From AP-15 sp963724435 (GTDB lineage: Bacteria > Pseudomonadota > Alphaproteobacteria > ATCC43930 > CGMCC-115725), in contig CAVRUN010000005.1 in the NCBI GenBank assembly GCA_963724435.1, positions 620,001 to 684,000 on the forward strand: a DNA stretch of 64,000 bases, read 5' to 3'. Each line of letters opens with the position of its first letter. Within the stretch, counting starts at the first letter, position 1. Positions 15,910-27,360 of this stretch are shown one piece after another. The notes under the pieces were generated by a model. It searched no databases. It had not been told where the DNA came from and saw only the letters and a program-made list of their open reading frames with translations. A program made the position numbers and the translations under genes.

Positions 15910-16976
15910 GCGACGCCGAGCGCCGCGTCGTCGATCCCGCACTCGCTGAGAGCGATGCGACTGAGGCCCCGTTACGCCCGCAAACCTTGGCCGAATTTGT
16001 CGGCCAGCGCAGTTTGCGGGACAATTTGCGAATCTTTATCGAGGCCGCCAAAGCGCGCGGCGAAGCCCTTGACCACGTGCTGCTGTTCGGGCCGCCCGGG
16101 CTCGGCAAAACCACTCTGGCGCAGATCGTCGCCCGCGAGATGGGCGTCGGATTTCGCGCTACTTCCGGTCCGGTCATCCAGCGCGCCGGCGATCTCGCCG
16201 CGTTGCTGACCAATCTGCAGCCGCGCGATGTCTTGTTCATCGACGAGATCCACCGCCTCGCCCCATCCGTCGAAGAGATCCTCTATCCGGCGATGGAGGA
16301 TTTTCAGCTTGATTTGATCATTGGCGAGGGTCCCGGCGCGCGCTCGATCCGCATCGACCTACCGCGCTTTACGTTGGCGGGGGCGACGACCCGCTCGGGG
16401 CTAATCAGTCGGCCGTTGCGGGAGCGTTTTGGCATCCCGCTACGCCTCACATTTTACGAGCCGGGCGAATTGGCGGTGATCGTCGCACGCGGCGCTCAGT
16501 TGCTGAGCTTCGACTTGCGGCGCGCTGGTGCGGCCGAGATCGCGCGCCGGGCTCGCGGCACGCCGCGGGTGGCGATGCGCCTGTTGCGCCGGGTTCGCGA
16601 CTTTGCCGCCGTCGACGGCTTGGCCGGGGTCGATGCCGCTGCCGCCGATTCGGCATTGTTGCGGCTCGAGGTTGATGCAAGTGGCCTCGACGGGATGGAT
16701 CGCCGCTATCTGCGCTGCATGGCCGAGCGCTATGGCGGCGGCCCGGTCGGGGTTGAGACGATGGCCGCGGCGCTCGGCGACGAGCGCGATGTCATCGAAG
16801 ACGTGATCGAGCCATTCCTGATCCAAGAAGGCTACGTCCAGCGCACCCCGCGCGGCCGCATGCTGACACGCTTGGCGTTCCGTCATCTCGATCTGCCGGT
16901 GCCGTCTTCGCTCCCGGCACAGCTCGACCTCTTGGCAGGATGGCCCTCCATCGGCGCTGCCGAAGAGGCGCCATGA
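15906..16976 (+). CDS. ruvB: Holliday junction helicase RuvB
   Basis: 356 residues, GTG start within the ruvA stop (GTGA). Contains LRPQTLAEFVGQ, Walker A GPPGLGKTT (about residues 61-69), Walker B DVLFIDEIHRL, sensor GATTRSGLISRPLRERFG and the C-terminal winged helix (FLIQEGYVQRTPRGR). RuvB is the AAA+ motor of branch migration. Many alphaproteobacteria place a ybgC thioesterase after ruvB; here only 40 bp separate it from tolQ and no ybgC is present. Confidence 0.96.
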   Translation: MSDAERRVVDPALAESDATEAPLRPQTLAEFVGQRSLRDNLRIFIEAAKARGEALDHVLLFGPPGLGKTTLAQIVAREMGVGFRATSGPVIQRAGDLAALLTNLQPRDVLFIDEIHRLAPSVEEILYPAMEDFQLDLIIGEGPGARSIRIDLPRFTLAGATTRSGLISRPLRERFGIPLRLTFYEPGELAVIVARGAQLLSFDLRRAGAAEIARRARGTPRVAMRLLRRVRDFAAVDGLAGVDAAAADSALLRLEVDASGLDGMDRRYLRCMAERYGGGPVGVETMAAALGDERDVIEDVIEPFLIQEGYVQRTPRGRMLTRLAFRHLDLPVPSSLPAQLDLLAGWPSIGAAEEAP

Positions 16977-17016
16977 CCCGCAATATCGTCCAAAAGACGC
17001 CATAAAAGGTTCAAGA

Positions 17017-17748
17017 ATGCAGCCTACCTCAGCCGTCCAAACCTTGCCCCTCGCCGGCGCTGTTCCGCATGACCTATCGATTTTCGCGTTGTTTTTACAA
17101 GCTGACGCCATCGTCAAGATCGTCATGCTGATTCTGTTGTTGGCATCGTTTTGGTCGTGGGCGGTCATCTTCGACAAGGTGATCCGGTTGCGGCGATTGC
17201 ACAGTGCGGCGGCTAATTTCGAGGAGAGTTTTTGGTCGGGCGGCTCGCTGGATGATCTCTATGAGCGCGTTGGCCAACGTCCGCCCGATCCGATGACGGC
17301 GGTGTTTTCCGCGGCGATGCGCGAATGGCGGCGCAGCGCGGCAAAGGGCCTGCTCGGCACCGCAATCATGCGCGCGAGCCTGCAGCAGCGCATCGAGCGG
17401 GTTATGAATGTGACGGTTGGCCGCGAGATGGAGCGGGTCGAGCGGTTTATGGCGTTTCTCGCCACAGTCGGGGCGACGGCGCCGTTTGTCGGACTTTTTG
17501 GCACGGTCTGGGGGATTATGGACAGCTTCCAGTCGATTGCCGCTTCAAAAAACACCAGCCTTGCTGTCGTGGCGCCCGGCATCGCCGAATCGCTGTTCGC
17601 GACAGCATTAGGTCTCGTCGCCGCCATTCCGGCGGTGGTCGCCTATAACAAGCTCGCGACCGATTTTGGTCGCTATGCCGGACGGCTAGAAGCCTTTGCG
17701 TCCGAATTCAGCGCGATCTTGTCCCGTCAGCTTGACGAGAGGACGTGA
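17017..17748 (+). CDS. tolQ: Tol-Pal system protein TolQ
   Basis: 243 residues with three membrane helices (about 35-55, 145-165 and 185-210). The TolQ/ExbB signature is seen in FMAFLATVGATAPFVGLFGTVWGIM and PGIAESLFATALGLVAAIPAVVAYN. TolQ and TolR form the proton-driven motor of the envelope Tol-Pal complex that pulls the outer membrane in during division. First gene of an intact tolQRAB-pal-cpoB cluster. Confidence 0.95.
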   Translation: MQPTSAVQTLPLAGAVPHDLSIFALFLQADAIVKIVMLILLLASFWSWAVIFDKVIRLRRLHSAAANFEESFWSGGSLDDLYERVGQRPPDPMTAVFSAAMREWRRSAAKGLLGTAIMRASLQQRIERVMNVTVGREMERVERFMAFLATVGATAPFVGLFGTVWGIMDSFQSIAASKNTSLAVVAPGIAESLFATALGLVAAIPAVVAYNKLATDFGRYAGRLEAFASEFSAILSRQLDERT

Positions 17749-17751
17749 TCC

Positions 17752-18246
17752 GTGGCGGCTTCAAGCCTTCGCGGCGCCGGTTCCTTGCGCGGCCGTTATC
17801 GGCCAATGGCCGAGATCAACGTCACGCCGCTCGTCGACGTCATGTTGGTGCTGCTTGTCGTCTTCATGGTCGCGGCGCCCTTGTTGACGGTCGGTGTGCC
17901 GGTTGATCTGCCGCAGACTGACGCGCCGCCGATAACCGATCCAAAAGAGCCGCTGGTCATCTCGATCAACAGTGAGGGGCACATCTTTATCCAAGATACA
18001 GATACCGCGACCGATTCGCTGGTGTCGCGGCTCCAGGCGATCACCGGCGAGAACCCCGACGCGCTGGTTTACGTCAGGGCGGATAAATCGATCGATTACG
18101 GCCGGGTGCTCGAGGTCATGAGCCTGATCAGCGCCGCCGGCTATCGCAAAGTTTCGCTAATCGCCGAATCGCCCAAAGGGGTGCCGGCCAAGGCTGCCGC
18201 CAACACCGTACCGGGTCCACCTGCGGTGCTGACCGCTAAGCACTGA
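17752..18246 (+). CDS. tolR: Tol-Pal system protein TolR
   Basis: 164 residues with a GTG start three bases past tolQ. The motor motif MAEINVTPLVDVMLVLLVVFMVAAPLL includes the key membrane Asp (VD). A periplasmic domain follows with SDKxIxYGRVLEVM-like ADKSIDYGRVLEVMSLI. The C-terminus (SPKGVPAKAAANTVPG) is longer than in E. coli. Forms the motor with TolQ. Confidence 0.94.
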   Translation: MAASSLRGAGSLRGRYRPMAEINVTPLVDVMLVLLVVFMVAAPLLTVGVPVDLPQTDAPPITDPKEPLVISINSEGHIFIQDTDTATDSLVSRLQAITGENPDALVYVRADKSIDYGRVLEVMSLISAAGYRKVSLIAESPKGVPAKAAANTVPGPPAVLTAKH

Positions 18247-18286
18247 AACCGCGATTTCGCACCGTCCCGTAGACCCGGCCTCGTAG

Positions 18287-19324
18287 ATGAGTGTCGCTGC
18301 CGCAGAAACGGTCCCGCTAGCCGAGCTGGAACCGGCCCTTCCGTTGCCCGACGGCATCGGGCGGCGTGGCTTGATCCTATCGGCGTCGCTGCACCTGATC
18401 CTGGGCGTGGTTTTGATTTTTGGACTGCCGACATTGTTTCATCCGCCAGCCCCGGAAGAGATGCCGATCGCGGTTCAGCTGGTGACGATGGGGCCGGAGA
18501 CCCGTGCCACACATCCCAACCCGAACACGCCTGAACCGCATGCGTCGCTAGAGCCGCCGATCCCCGGACCTCCGGCGGAAAAGCCGGCGCCTAATCCGAC
18601 GCCGCCGAAGCCGGCGCCACCGCCCGCCGCCGCCGAAGCACCTGCACCACCGGCTCCGGCGCCGCCCGAGGCTAAGCCGGCGCCGCCCGTCCCCGCCGTG
18701 CCAAAAACCGAAGCGCCAAAGCAAGCGGAATTACCGCCCCCGCCGCTGCCTGAACCCAAACCGGCCCCTCCGCCGCCCCCGCCAAAGCCGGCGGTCGCCG
18801 CGGCACCGCCGAAACCGCCGCCGGAGCGACCTCAGCAGGTTGCTCGCAACGAGGCAAATGCGGAAGCCAAGAAGTACAATCCGGGACAGTTCGACGCCCT
18901 ATTGCGAAATCTCGCGGCCGAGGACACGCCGCCTTCGCCGGACGCGCCGCCGCAGACGAAAGACGTTGCTTCGGGGCGCGCGTCCGCCCAGCCGCGCGCA
19001 CCACTCGGCAGCCAGCTCAGCGCCAGTGAAATGGACATGGTCCGCGAGCAGATCTCTCACTGCTGGAACGTGCCGGCAGGTGCGCGCGACGCGAAGGATC
19101 TGGTCGTGACGATCAGGGTCGCGGTGCTGCCTGACGGCAACGTACAGCAGGCGACTATCGTCGATCAGGGTCGGGCCGCCGCCGATCCGTTTTTCCGAGC
19201 GGCGGCGGAAAGCGCCCGCCGTGCATTCTTCAACCCAATGTGTCGTCCGCTGCGTTTGCCGCCCGACAAATACGAACTGTGGAAAGACATGACCGTCGCG
19301 TTCAGCCCAAAGGACCTCCTATGA
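18287..19324 (+). CDS. tolA: TolA-like energy transduction protein with a proline-rich stalk
   Basis: 345 residues. One membrane helix at about 28-46 (LILSASLHLILGVVLIFGL), then a spacer of about 130 residues that is extremely rich in Pro, Ala, Lys and Glu (PPAEKPAPNPTPPKPAPPP and so on), and a C-terminal TonB/TolA-like domain (QISHCWNVPAGARDAKDLVV, PDGNVQQATI, CRPLRLPPDKYELWKDMTVAF). In E. coli the stalk is a long Ala/Lys helix; here it is polyproline. Role and position between tolR and tolB are standard. Stop overlaps tolB by 4 nt. Confidence 0.92.
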   Translation: MSVAAAETVPLAELEPALPLPDGIGRRGLILSASLHLILGVVLIFGLPTLFHPPAPEEMPIAVQLVTMGPETRATHPNPNTPEPHASLEPPIPGPPAEKPAPNPTPPKPAPPPAAAEAPAPPAPAPPEAKPAPPVPAVPKTEAPKQAELPPPPLPEPKPAPPPPPPKPAVAAAPPKPPPERPQQVARNEANAEAKKYNPGQFDALLRNLAAEDTPPSPDAPPQTKDVASGRASAQPRAPLGSQLSASEMDMVREQISHCWNVPAGARDAKDLVVTIRVAVLPDGNVQQATIVDQGRAAADPFFRAAAESARRAFFNPMCRPLRLPPDKYELWKDMTVAFSPKDLL

Positions 19325-20664
19325 CCAAAAGCCCCTTCGCTGTAATCGTCGGGGTGATCCCGCTATTGGCGCTATTGTTGTTGTGGCCCGGGGCGCAGCC
19401 GCGCGCCGAGTTGCGCCTCGACATCACCAGCGGCCGCGTACAGCCGATGCCGATCGCTATCCCCGCTTTCGCCGGCGGCGGTACGGAGGCTCAAGCCGGC
19501 GCCGAGATTGCCGGCGTCATCTCTGCCGATCTCGAACGGTCGGGCCTGTTCCGGCCGATCGATCCGCGCAGTTTCATCCAAAATGTGTCGGCCACCGACA
19601 GCAATGCACCGCGTTTTGGCGACTGGCGCCAGATCAACGCCCAGGCGCTGGTCACTGGAACGGTGCAAGCCCAGGCCGACGGACGGCTCGGGGTTCAGTT
19701 TCGCCTTTGGGACGTGTTCGCCGAGCAACAGCTGACCGGCTTTGGGTATACGACGACGCGGCAGAACTGGCGCCGCATCGCGCATATCATCGCCGATGAG
19801 ATTTACAAGCGAATCACCGGCGAGGAGGGATATTTCGACACACGCATCGTCTACGTCGCTGAGTTGGGGCCGGCGCAAAATCGAGTCAAGCGCCTGGCAA
19901 TAATGGATCAGGACGGTGCCAACAATCATTACTTGACCGACGGCCGGGCACTGGTGCTGACGCCGCGGTTTTCGCCCTCGGCCCAGGAAATCACTTACTT
20001 GTCTTTCGCCGGCAAGCAGCCGCGCGTCTATCTGCTCAACATCGACACCGGCCAGCAGGAGGCGATCGGCGAGTTCCCGGGAATGACCTTTGCGCCGCGG
20101 TTTTCGCCCGACGGCAACAGAGTGGTGTTGAGCCGCGCTGTTAACGGCTCGAGCAACATCTACGCGTACGATCTGCGCACGCACAGCGCGACACGCTTGA
20201 CCGAGGACAGCGCGATCGACACCTCGCCGTGCTACTCGCCTGACGGCAGCCAGATCGTCTTCAACTCCGATCGCGGCGGGTCGCAGCAGATTTATGTCAT
20301 GAGCGCCGGCGGTGGCGGGGCGCACCGCATCAGCTTTGGATCGGGCAAGTATGGCACTCCGGTGTGGTCGCCGCGCGGCGATCTGATCGCCTTTACCAAG
20401 ATCAGCGGCGGCTCGTTCTCGATCGGCGTGATGCGGCCGGACGGCTCCGGGGAACGGCTCTTGACCCAGGGCTTCCTGGTCGAGGGGCCCACTTGGGCCC
20501 CGAATGGTCGGGTGCTGATGTATTTTGCACAAGGGCCGTCGGATGCCAGCGGGTACGGCGGCTCGCCGCACCTGCAAACGATCGACTTGACCGGATACAA
20601 CCAGCGCGATGTGCCGACACCGGGGGCGGCATCGGATCCGGCTTGGTCGCCATTGCTGCGCTGA
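19321..20664 (+). CDS. tolB: Tol-Pal system protein TolB
   Basis: 447 residues from the ATG overlapping the tolA stop; the longer frame from 19240 runs inside tolA. Signal peptide MTKSPFAVIVGVIPLLALLL, then the N-terminal domain with TSGRVQPMPIAIPAF and a six-bladed beta propeller with repeats such as SPDGNRVVLSR, SPDGSQIVFNSDRGGSQQIY and SPRGDLIAFTK. TolB binds Pal and TolA in the periplasm. Length is normal. Confidence 0.95.
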   Translation: MTKSPFAVIVGVIPLLALLLLWPGAQPRAELRLDITSGRVQPMPIAIPAFAGGGTEAQAGAEIAGVISADLERSGLFRPIDPRSFIQNVSATDSNAPRFGDWRQINAQALVTGTVQAQADGRLGVQFRLWDVFAEQQLTGFGYTTTRQNWRRIAHIIADEIYKRITGEEGYFDTRIVYVAELGPAQNRVKRLAIMDQDGANNHYLTDGRALVLTPRFSPSAQEITYLSFAGKQPRVYLLNIDTGQQEAIGEFPGMTFAPRFSPDGNRVVLSRAVNGSSNIYAYDLRTHSATRLTEDSAIDTSPCYSPDGSQIVFNSDRGGSQQIYVMSAGGGGAHRISFGSGKYGTPVWSPRGDLIAFTKISGGSFSIGVMRPDGSGERLLTQGFLVEGPTWAPNGRVLMYFAQGPSDASGYGGSPHLQTIDLTGYNQRDVPTPGAASDPAWSPLLR

Positions 20665-20712
20665 GTAACGCCGCCGAAGAAGTTGATAGCGTTTTTGAGG
20701 GGGACAAAAACC

Positions 20713-21234
20713 ATGCAAGCTAAGTTCGTCACGCTGCCGGGGTTGCTGGCAGCCACCTTGCTCTTTCTCGCCGCCTGCAGCAGTACGCCTGAAACGCCGC
20801 CACCTGGACCGCCGCCGGGTGCTGGCGGCCCAGGCGGACCGGGAGGTCCCGGCGGCGTTGGTATGGGTGCGGCTGTGCCGGGCTCGCAGCAGGATCTGGC
20901 GCAGAGCGCTGGCGACCGCGTGTTTTTTGAGTTCGATCGGTCCGATATCACCCCCGAAGCGCAACAAACCTTACAGCGGCAAGCCCAGTGGCTGCAGCGT
21001 TATCCCAATGTGACCGTGACCATCGAGGGGCATTGCGACGAACGCGGCACCCGCGAATACAATCTTGCTCTCGGCGAGCGCCGCGCCAACGCCGCCAAAC
21101 AGGTCTTGGTCGCCGCCGGCATTCCGTCGTCGCGGGTTTCGACGATCAGCTACGGCAAGGATCGCCCGGTGGTCCCCGGCTCGACCGAAGAAGCCTGGGC
21201 TCAGAATCGCGTCGCGATCACCACAGTGAACTGA
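20713..21234 (+). CDS. pal: Peptidoglycan-associated lipoprotein Pal
   Basis: 173 residues from ATG 20713, which has GAGGGGGA before it; the frame could be extended 10 residues but without a better site. A lipoprotein signal ends in LAAC (Cys at about 21). A Pro/Gly-rich linker (GGPGGPGGPGGVG) leads to the OmpA-like domain with FFEFDRSDITPEA, IEGHCDERGTREYNLALGERRANA and the peptidoglycan-binding NRV-type end (AQNRVAITTV). Anchors outer membrane to the wall; works with TolB. Confidence 0.96.
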   Translation: MQAKFVTLPGLLAATLLFLAACSSTPETPPPGPPPGAGGPGGPGGPGGVGMGAAVPGSQQDLAQSAGDRVFFEFDRSDITPEAQQTLQRQAQWLQRYPNVTVTIEGHCDERGTREYNLALGERRANAAKQVLVAAGIPSSRVSTISYGKDRPVVPGSTEEAWAQNRVAITTVN

Positions 21235-21472
21235 TGAGGCGCGAGCCGGTCGGCGGATGGCGCGAGCGGTCATTCTGCAGCAATCTTTCGAAGGGCAGCG
21301 GCACTCGGAGGTGTTCAACGCCGCGTCGCCAGTCGCCGGCATGACACTGCTGGCGGTCAACGCCCTTTTTTCGCCCAAAACGCGCCCTAGGACTAAAATC
21401 CCCGGTGGTCATGTTACTCGCGTTCGGTGCGTTCGTCGCACCGCTGCTTCGCGAATTCCGAGAGGCTCGCCG

Positions 21473-22483
21473 ATGATCCGGCGTCCGTTTCTATCCCGAA
21501 CTTACCCGGCCGCGCTGTGCGTGCTCGTCGCGATGGGGGCTGTTCCGGCGGCTCGAGCCCAGGATGCTGCCACCGCTGAGCGCCTCGACCGGCTGGAACG
21601 GGATCTCAGCATGCTGCAGCGTCAAGTCTACCGTGGCGCCGATGAGGCGCCGCCCGGCGCTGGCAGCAGCGGCAACACCGCCGTCGATTTGCAGGTCCGA
21701 ATGGACCGTCTCGAGCAGCAAATGCGCGACCTCACCGGCCGGATTGAAAGCGAGACAAACCAGGTTCAGCAACTAAGCCAACGACTTGAGCAGGTGAACA
21801 GCGACATTGAGGTGCGACTTGGTGAAGGGCAGGGCCGCCAAGCGGGCTCGCCGCCGCCGCGCCCGCCGGCCGCTGCCTGGGCGAGCGCGGCGCCGCCCTC
21901 GCTCGCCGATCCCGCGGCACCCGTACCGGCGTTCTACGGCCGCCCGCCTCCGCCCCCACCGCCCGGTTACGGCACGCTCACCCCACCCGGACCCGCAATC
22001 GATGCAGCAGCGCCCTATGCCGGGCCAACCCAGCTGACGCCGTCGCGGGTCGCGAGCGCCGGCGATACGTTGCGGCCGCCCGGATCGGATATGCCTTCGG
22101 GCTCGGCTTCAGAGCAGTACAACGCCGCCTTTGGTCTGCTGCGCAAGGCTGACTACGAGGGCGCCGAAGACGCGCTGCGCAGCTTTATTCGGCGGCATCC
22201 GAACGATCCGCTCGCCGGCAATGCCCAGTATTGGCTGGGTGAGAGTTATTATGCGCGCGGCAAATACACCGAAGCGGCCGCTGCCTTTGCCGACGGCTAT
22301 AAGCGATATCCGAAGGGGCCGAAGGCGCCTGACGAGCTACTCAAGCTCGGGATGTCGCTCGATCACGCCAATCAGAAACATAACGCTTGTATCGCGCTAA
22401 CGCAGCTCGATCACGATTTCCCGCATCCAGGGAATGCCGTAAAAGACCGCGCGGCGCAGGAGAAAAAGAAGCTCGGGTGCTGA
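21473..22483 (+). CDS. cpoB: Cell division coordinator CpoB (YbgF), tol-pal associated
   Basis: 336 residues from ATG 21473 (GAGAGG upstream). Signal peptide MIRRPFLSRTYPAALCVLVA ending near AARA-QD, an N-terminal coiled coil (ERLDRLERDLSMLQRQV, DRLEQQMRDLTGRIESET), a long Pro/Ala linker and three TPR-like repeats (SEQYNAAFGLLRKADYEGAE, AQYWLGESYYARGKYTEAA, KAPDELLKLGMSL). CpoB links Tol-Pal with peptidoglycan synthesis in division. Stop overlaps the tilS start. Confidence 0.92.
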   Translation: MIRRPFLSRTYPAALCVLVAMGAVPAARAQDAATAERLDRLERDLSMLQRQVYRGADEAPPGAGSSGNTAVDLQVRMDRLEQQMRDLTGRIESETNQVQQLSQRLEQVNSDIEVRLGEGQGRQAGSPPPRPPAAAWASAAPPSLADPAAPVPAFYGRPPPPPPPGYGTLTPPGPAIDAAAPYAGPTQLTPSRVASAGDTLRPPGSDMPSGSASEQYNAAFGLLRKADYEGAEDALRSFIRRHPNDPLAGNAQYWLGESYYARGKYTEAAAAFADGYKRYPKGPKAPDELLKLGMSLDHANQKHNACIALTQLDHDFPHPGNAVKDRAAQEKKKLGC

Positions 22484-23808
22484 ACCCGCTCGCAGCTGCG
22501 GTGCCGCTCGGCCTTGCCGAGTTCACCGCACTGATCGAGCGGCTCGGCTGTTTCGAAGCACGGCCGTTTGTTGCTGTCGCGGTTTCGGGTGGTCCCGACA
22601 GTCTGGCCCTTGTTATTCTCGCGGACCGATGGGCGCGCCAGCGCGGCGGCCAGATTTGCGCGTTGTCCGTCGACCACCGACTACGGCCCGAAAGCGGAGC
22701 CGAAATCAACCAACTCGCGGGGTGGCTGGCGGCTCGCTCGATCCGCCATCGCGTCCTGGTTTGGGACGGGAAAAAGCCGGTCTCCCGTATCCAGGAAACG
22801 GCGCGAACAGTCCGCTATCGGCTGCTGGAAGGGTGGTGCCGGGCCCACTCTTGTCTTCATCTGCTGACCGGTCACCACCGCGACGACCAGATCGAAACCC
22901 ATCTATTACGACGCGACCAGCAAAGCGGCCCGGATGGCCTCGCCGGCATGTCAGCGATTCGCGAGACCGACAGCTGCCGCGTCCTGCGTCCGCTGCTCGC
23001 GATCCCTAAGGCGCGCCTGCTCGCGACGCTCGCCGCCGAGGGCCAGCCCTTTATCACCGATCCAAGCAATCTCAATTCCGCCTACGCGCGCGCTCGGCTT
23101 CGCGGCAGCGCCGATTTCGACCGCGCCCCGGAGCTTCATCGGCTCCGCGCGTCTGGCTGTGAGAGGGCCGATAACGAGCAGCGCCGCAATGAGCTGCTGG
23201 CGCGGGCGGTCGCTCTGCACCCGGCGGGATTCGCTGTGCTTGATCCAAAGGCGCTGCTCGCGGCACCCCGAGATCTCGCGGAAGCGGCATTGTCGGCGTT
23301 GGTGTTCGCCTTTGGCGACGGCCCCTATCCACCCCGCCGCCACGCCATCGCTCGGCTGCTGCGGGTATTGGCCGGCGAAGCATTTGGCGGGCATGTCCTC
23401 GGCGGATACCGGTTTGTCGCTTGGCGCGCCCGCGTTCTGATTCTGCGCGAGCTTGCCGCCGCTCAAGGCGAGGCACGGATCGAGCCCGGGACCTCATTCT
23501 TATGGGATCGGCGGTTCACGATATCTCTCGCCTCCGACGCGGCGCCGCTTACCGTGAGATATCTCGGGCAGGATGGGGTTGCCGAGCTTTATCAACAGCA
23601 ACCATCCGCTCGGAATAGCCCGCTGCCGGCACTCGTCCGCCCGGTGTTGCCGGCGCTGTGGGATGAAAAAGGGTTGGCGGCCGTTCCTTTTTTAGGTCAC
23701 CGGCGTGAGCCGGGGATCGTTCCGCCAACGGCTACTTTTGCGCCTGTCAAAAGTCTGTCCGGTGCAAGCTTTGCAGTTGTTTGGCGGGGCACGCAGCTTA
23801 TGTTTTGA
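22477..23808 (+). CDS. tilS: tRNA(Ile)-lysidine synthase TilS
   Basis: 443 residues, read from the GTG at 22477 overlapping the cpoB stop; the upstream open frame inside cpoB is not used. The P-loop-like SGGPDSLAL motif, VDHRLRPES, and GHHRDDQIET of the N-type ATP pyrophosphatase fold are clear. TilS modifies C34 of tRNA-Ile(CAU) to lysidine, so that AUA is decoded. The middle domain is somewhat reduced. Order cpoB-tilS-ftsH is normal for the class. Confidence 0.93.
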   Translation: MLNPLAAAVPLGLAEFTALIERLGCFEARPFVAVAVSGGPDSLALVILADRWARQRGGQICALSVDHRLRPESGAEINQLAGWLAARSIRHRVLVWDGKKPVSRIQETARTVRYRLLEGWCRAHSCLHLLTGHHRDDQIETHLLRRDQQSGPDGLAGMSAIRETDSCRVLRPLLAIPKARLLATLAAEGQPFITDPSNLNSAYARARLRGSADFDRAPELHRLRASGCERADNEQRRNELLARAVALHPAGFAVLDPKALLAAPRDLAEAALSALVFAFGDGPYPPRRHAIARLLRVLAGEAFGGHVLGGYRFVAWRARVLILRELAAAQGEARIEPGTSFLWDRRFTISLASDAAPLTVRYLGQDGVAELYQQQPSARNSPLPALVRPVLPALWDEKGLAAVPFLGHRREPGIVPPTATFAPVKSLSGASFAVVWRGTQLMF

Positions 23809-23892
23809 CTGGACAAAAATGTCGCTGACCCAGGCCGATCGTCGTATCTTAGTCGTGCATGCTGGCCGGGTCGGCAGTGAAAGGCGTTGATC

Positions 23893-25815
<1,923 letters not shown>

Positions 25816-25831
25816 TTCTAAATTGTCAGTT

Positions 25832-25868
25832 CGGCCCCGGCTATAGTTGGCGCTACTCGCCGGGGCCG
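25832..25868 (+). terminator. Strong hairpin after ftsH, likely terminator
   Basis: CGGCCCCGGC (25832-25841) pairs perfectly with GCCGGGGCCG (25859-25868) around a 17-nt loop, 17 nt past the ftsH stop. The T-rich tail is weak (GTTGG), so it may terminate imperfectly. A TTGACA at 25908-25913 could be the -35 of a glmM promoter. Confidence 0.45.
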
Positions 25869-25973
25869 GTTGGAACAACTCGTTAACCTAAATACAAAAT
25901 TTGTTATTTGACATCAACTCGGCTTTTCTGCACGTTTGCCACTCGGATTGCCTAGTAAGAGTTGGGTGGCGTG

Positions 25974-27347
25974 ATGACGCGGAAGCTCTTCGGCACTGAC
26001 GGGATCCGCGGAACTGCAAATACTGAGCCGATGACGCCCGAAACGGCGCTAAAGGTGGCCATCGCTGTCGGCGAATGCTTTAAAAATGGGGCGCACAAGC
26101 ATCTTGTCGTAATTGGCAAAGACACCCGTCTTTCGGGATACATGCTCGAACCGGCGCTGACCGCCGGTTTTGTGACGATGGGCATGGATGTCGTGTTGGT
26201 CGGACCATTGCCGACGCCAGCGATCGCGATGCTGACCCGCAGTCTGCGGGCGGATATCGGGGTCGTCCTTTCCGCCTCGCATAACCCTTATGGGGATAAC
26301 GGCATCAAGCTGTTCGGCCGGGACGGCTACAAACTCTCCGACGAAATCGAGCGCAAGATCGAGGCGGCGCTTGCCAAGGGTCCGAGCCGGCGAGCCAGCC
26401 CGTCCGAGCTCGGGCGGGTCAAGCGGCTCGAAGACGCCGGCGGTCGCTACATCGAATTTGTCAAGCAGAGCTTCCCCCGTGGCTTGCGGCTCGACGGGTT
26501 ACGCATTGTCGTCGATTGCGCGCATGGCGCCGCTTACAAGGTCGCGCCGACCGTGTTCTGGGAACTCGGCGCCGAAGTATTTTCGCTCGGCGTCAGTCCC
26601 GATGGTCTCAACATCAACCGGGAATGCGGCGCGTTGGCCCCCGAACAAATGCGGCGCGAGGTGCTTGCTCGCCGCGCCGATATCGGCATAGCGCTCGATG
26701 GCGACGCCGACCGGTTGATCGTCGCCGACGAGCACGGGACAATCCTTGATGGTGATCAGCTGATGGCCCTAATCGCGACCGGCTTGTCGCGCAGCGGCCG
26801 GCTCACCGGTAGCGCGCTGGTGGCAACCGTGATGTCCAATCTCGGGCTCGAGCGCTATCTTGCCGAGCACAAAATCGGAATGCACCGGACTTCGGTAGGC
26901 GACCGCTATGTCGTCGAGAAGATGCGCAGCATCGGCTGCAATCTTGGCGGTGAACAATCGGGACATATCATCCTCGCCGACTACGCGACGACCGGAGACG
27001 GGCTGATCGCGGCGTTGCAGGTCCTGGCGTCGATCGTCGAAACCGGAAGGCCGGCGAGCCAAGTTTGCCGGCTGTTCACGCCGGTGCCGCAATATGCGGG
27101 AAGTGTCCGCTATGACAACGGCGTGCCGCTCGACCGGCCAGCGGTTAAGCGCGCGATTGCAGAGGGTGAGACGCGGCTGGGTACGATGGGGCGTTTGGTG
27201 ATCCGGCCGTCGGGGACCGAGCCCGTGATCCGCGTCATGGCCGAAGGGGAAGATGAAGAGATGGTGGCCGCCATCGTCGATGAAATCTGCGCCGTGATCC
27301 GCAAGGCTGCGACGACCGGTGACGAGGTTACGCAGGCGGCGGAGTAG
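25974..27347 (+). CDS. glmM: Phosphoglucosamine mutase GlmM
   Basis: 457 residues from ATG 25974 (MTRKLFGTDGIRG, the universal start); TTG and GTG codons a few bases upstream are not needed. Phosphoserine loop SASHNPYGDNGIKLFG, metal loop DGDADR and sugar loops GGEQSGH and RPSGTEPVIRVM are present. Interconverts glucosamine 6-phosphate and 1-phosphate for UDP-GlcNAc synthesis. The folP gene often found between ftsH and glmM is missing. Confidence 0.96.
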   Translation: MTRKLFGTDGIRGTANTEPMTPETALKVAIAVGECFKNGAHKHLVVIGKDTRLSGYMLEPALTAGFVTMGMDVVLVGPLPTPAIAMLTRSLRADIGVVLSASHNPYGDNGIKLFGRDGYKLSDEIERKIEAALAKGPSRRASPSELGRVKRLEDAGGRYIEFVKQSFPRGLRLDGLRIVVDCAHGAAYKVAPTVFWELGAEVFSLGVSPDGLNINRECGALAPEQMRREVLARRADIGIALDGDADRLIVADEHGTILDGDQLMALIATGLSRSGRLTGSALVATVMSNLGLERYLAEHKIGMHRTSVGDRYVVEKMRSIGCNLGGEQSGHIILADYATTGDGLIAALQVLASIVETGRPASQVCRLFTPVPQYAGSVRYDNGVPLDRPAVKRAIAEGETRLGTMGRLVIRPSGTEPVIRVMAEGEDEEMVAAIVDEICAVIRKAATTGDEVTQAAE

Positions 27348-27360
27348 TGCGGGGCCAATA

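Noticed and set aside
19372..20967. 531-codon open frame on the minus strand across tolB and pal
   Set aside because: Shadow of GC-rich coding DNA: no ribosome site, no domain, and tolB/pal on the plus strand are unmistakable.
27348..27360. TPP riboswitch before thiD
   Set aside because: Only 13 bp separate glmM and thiD; there is no room and no aptamer sequence.
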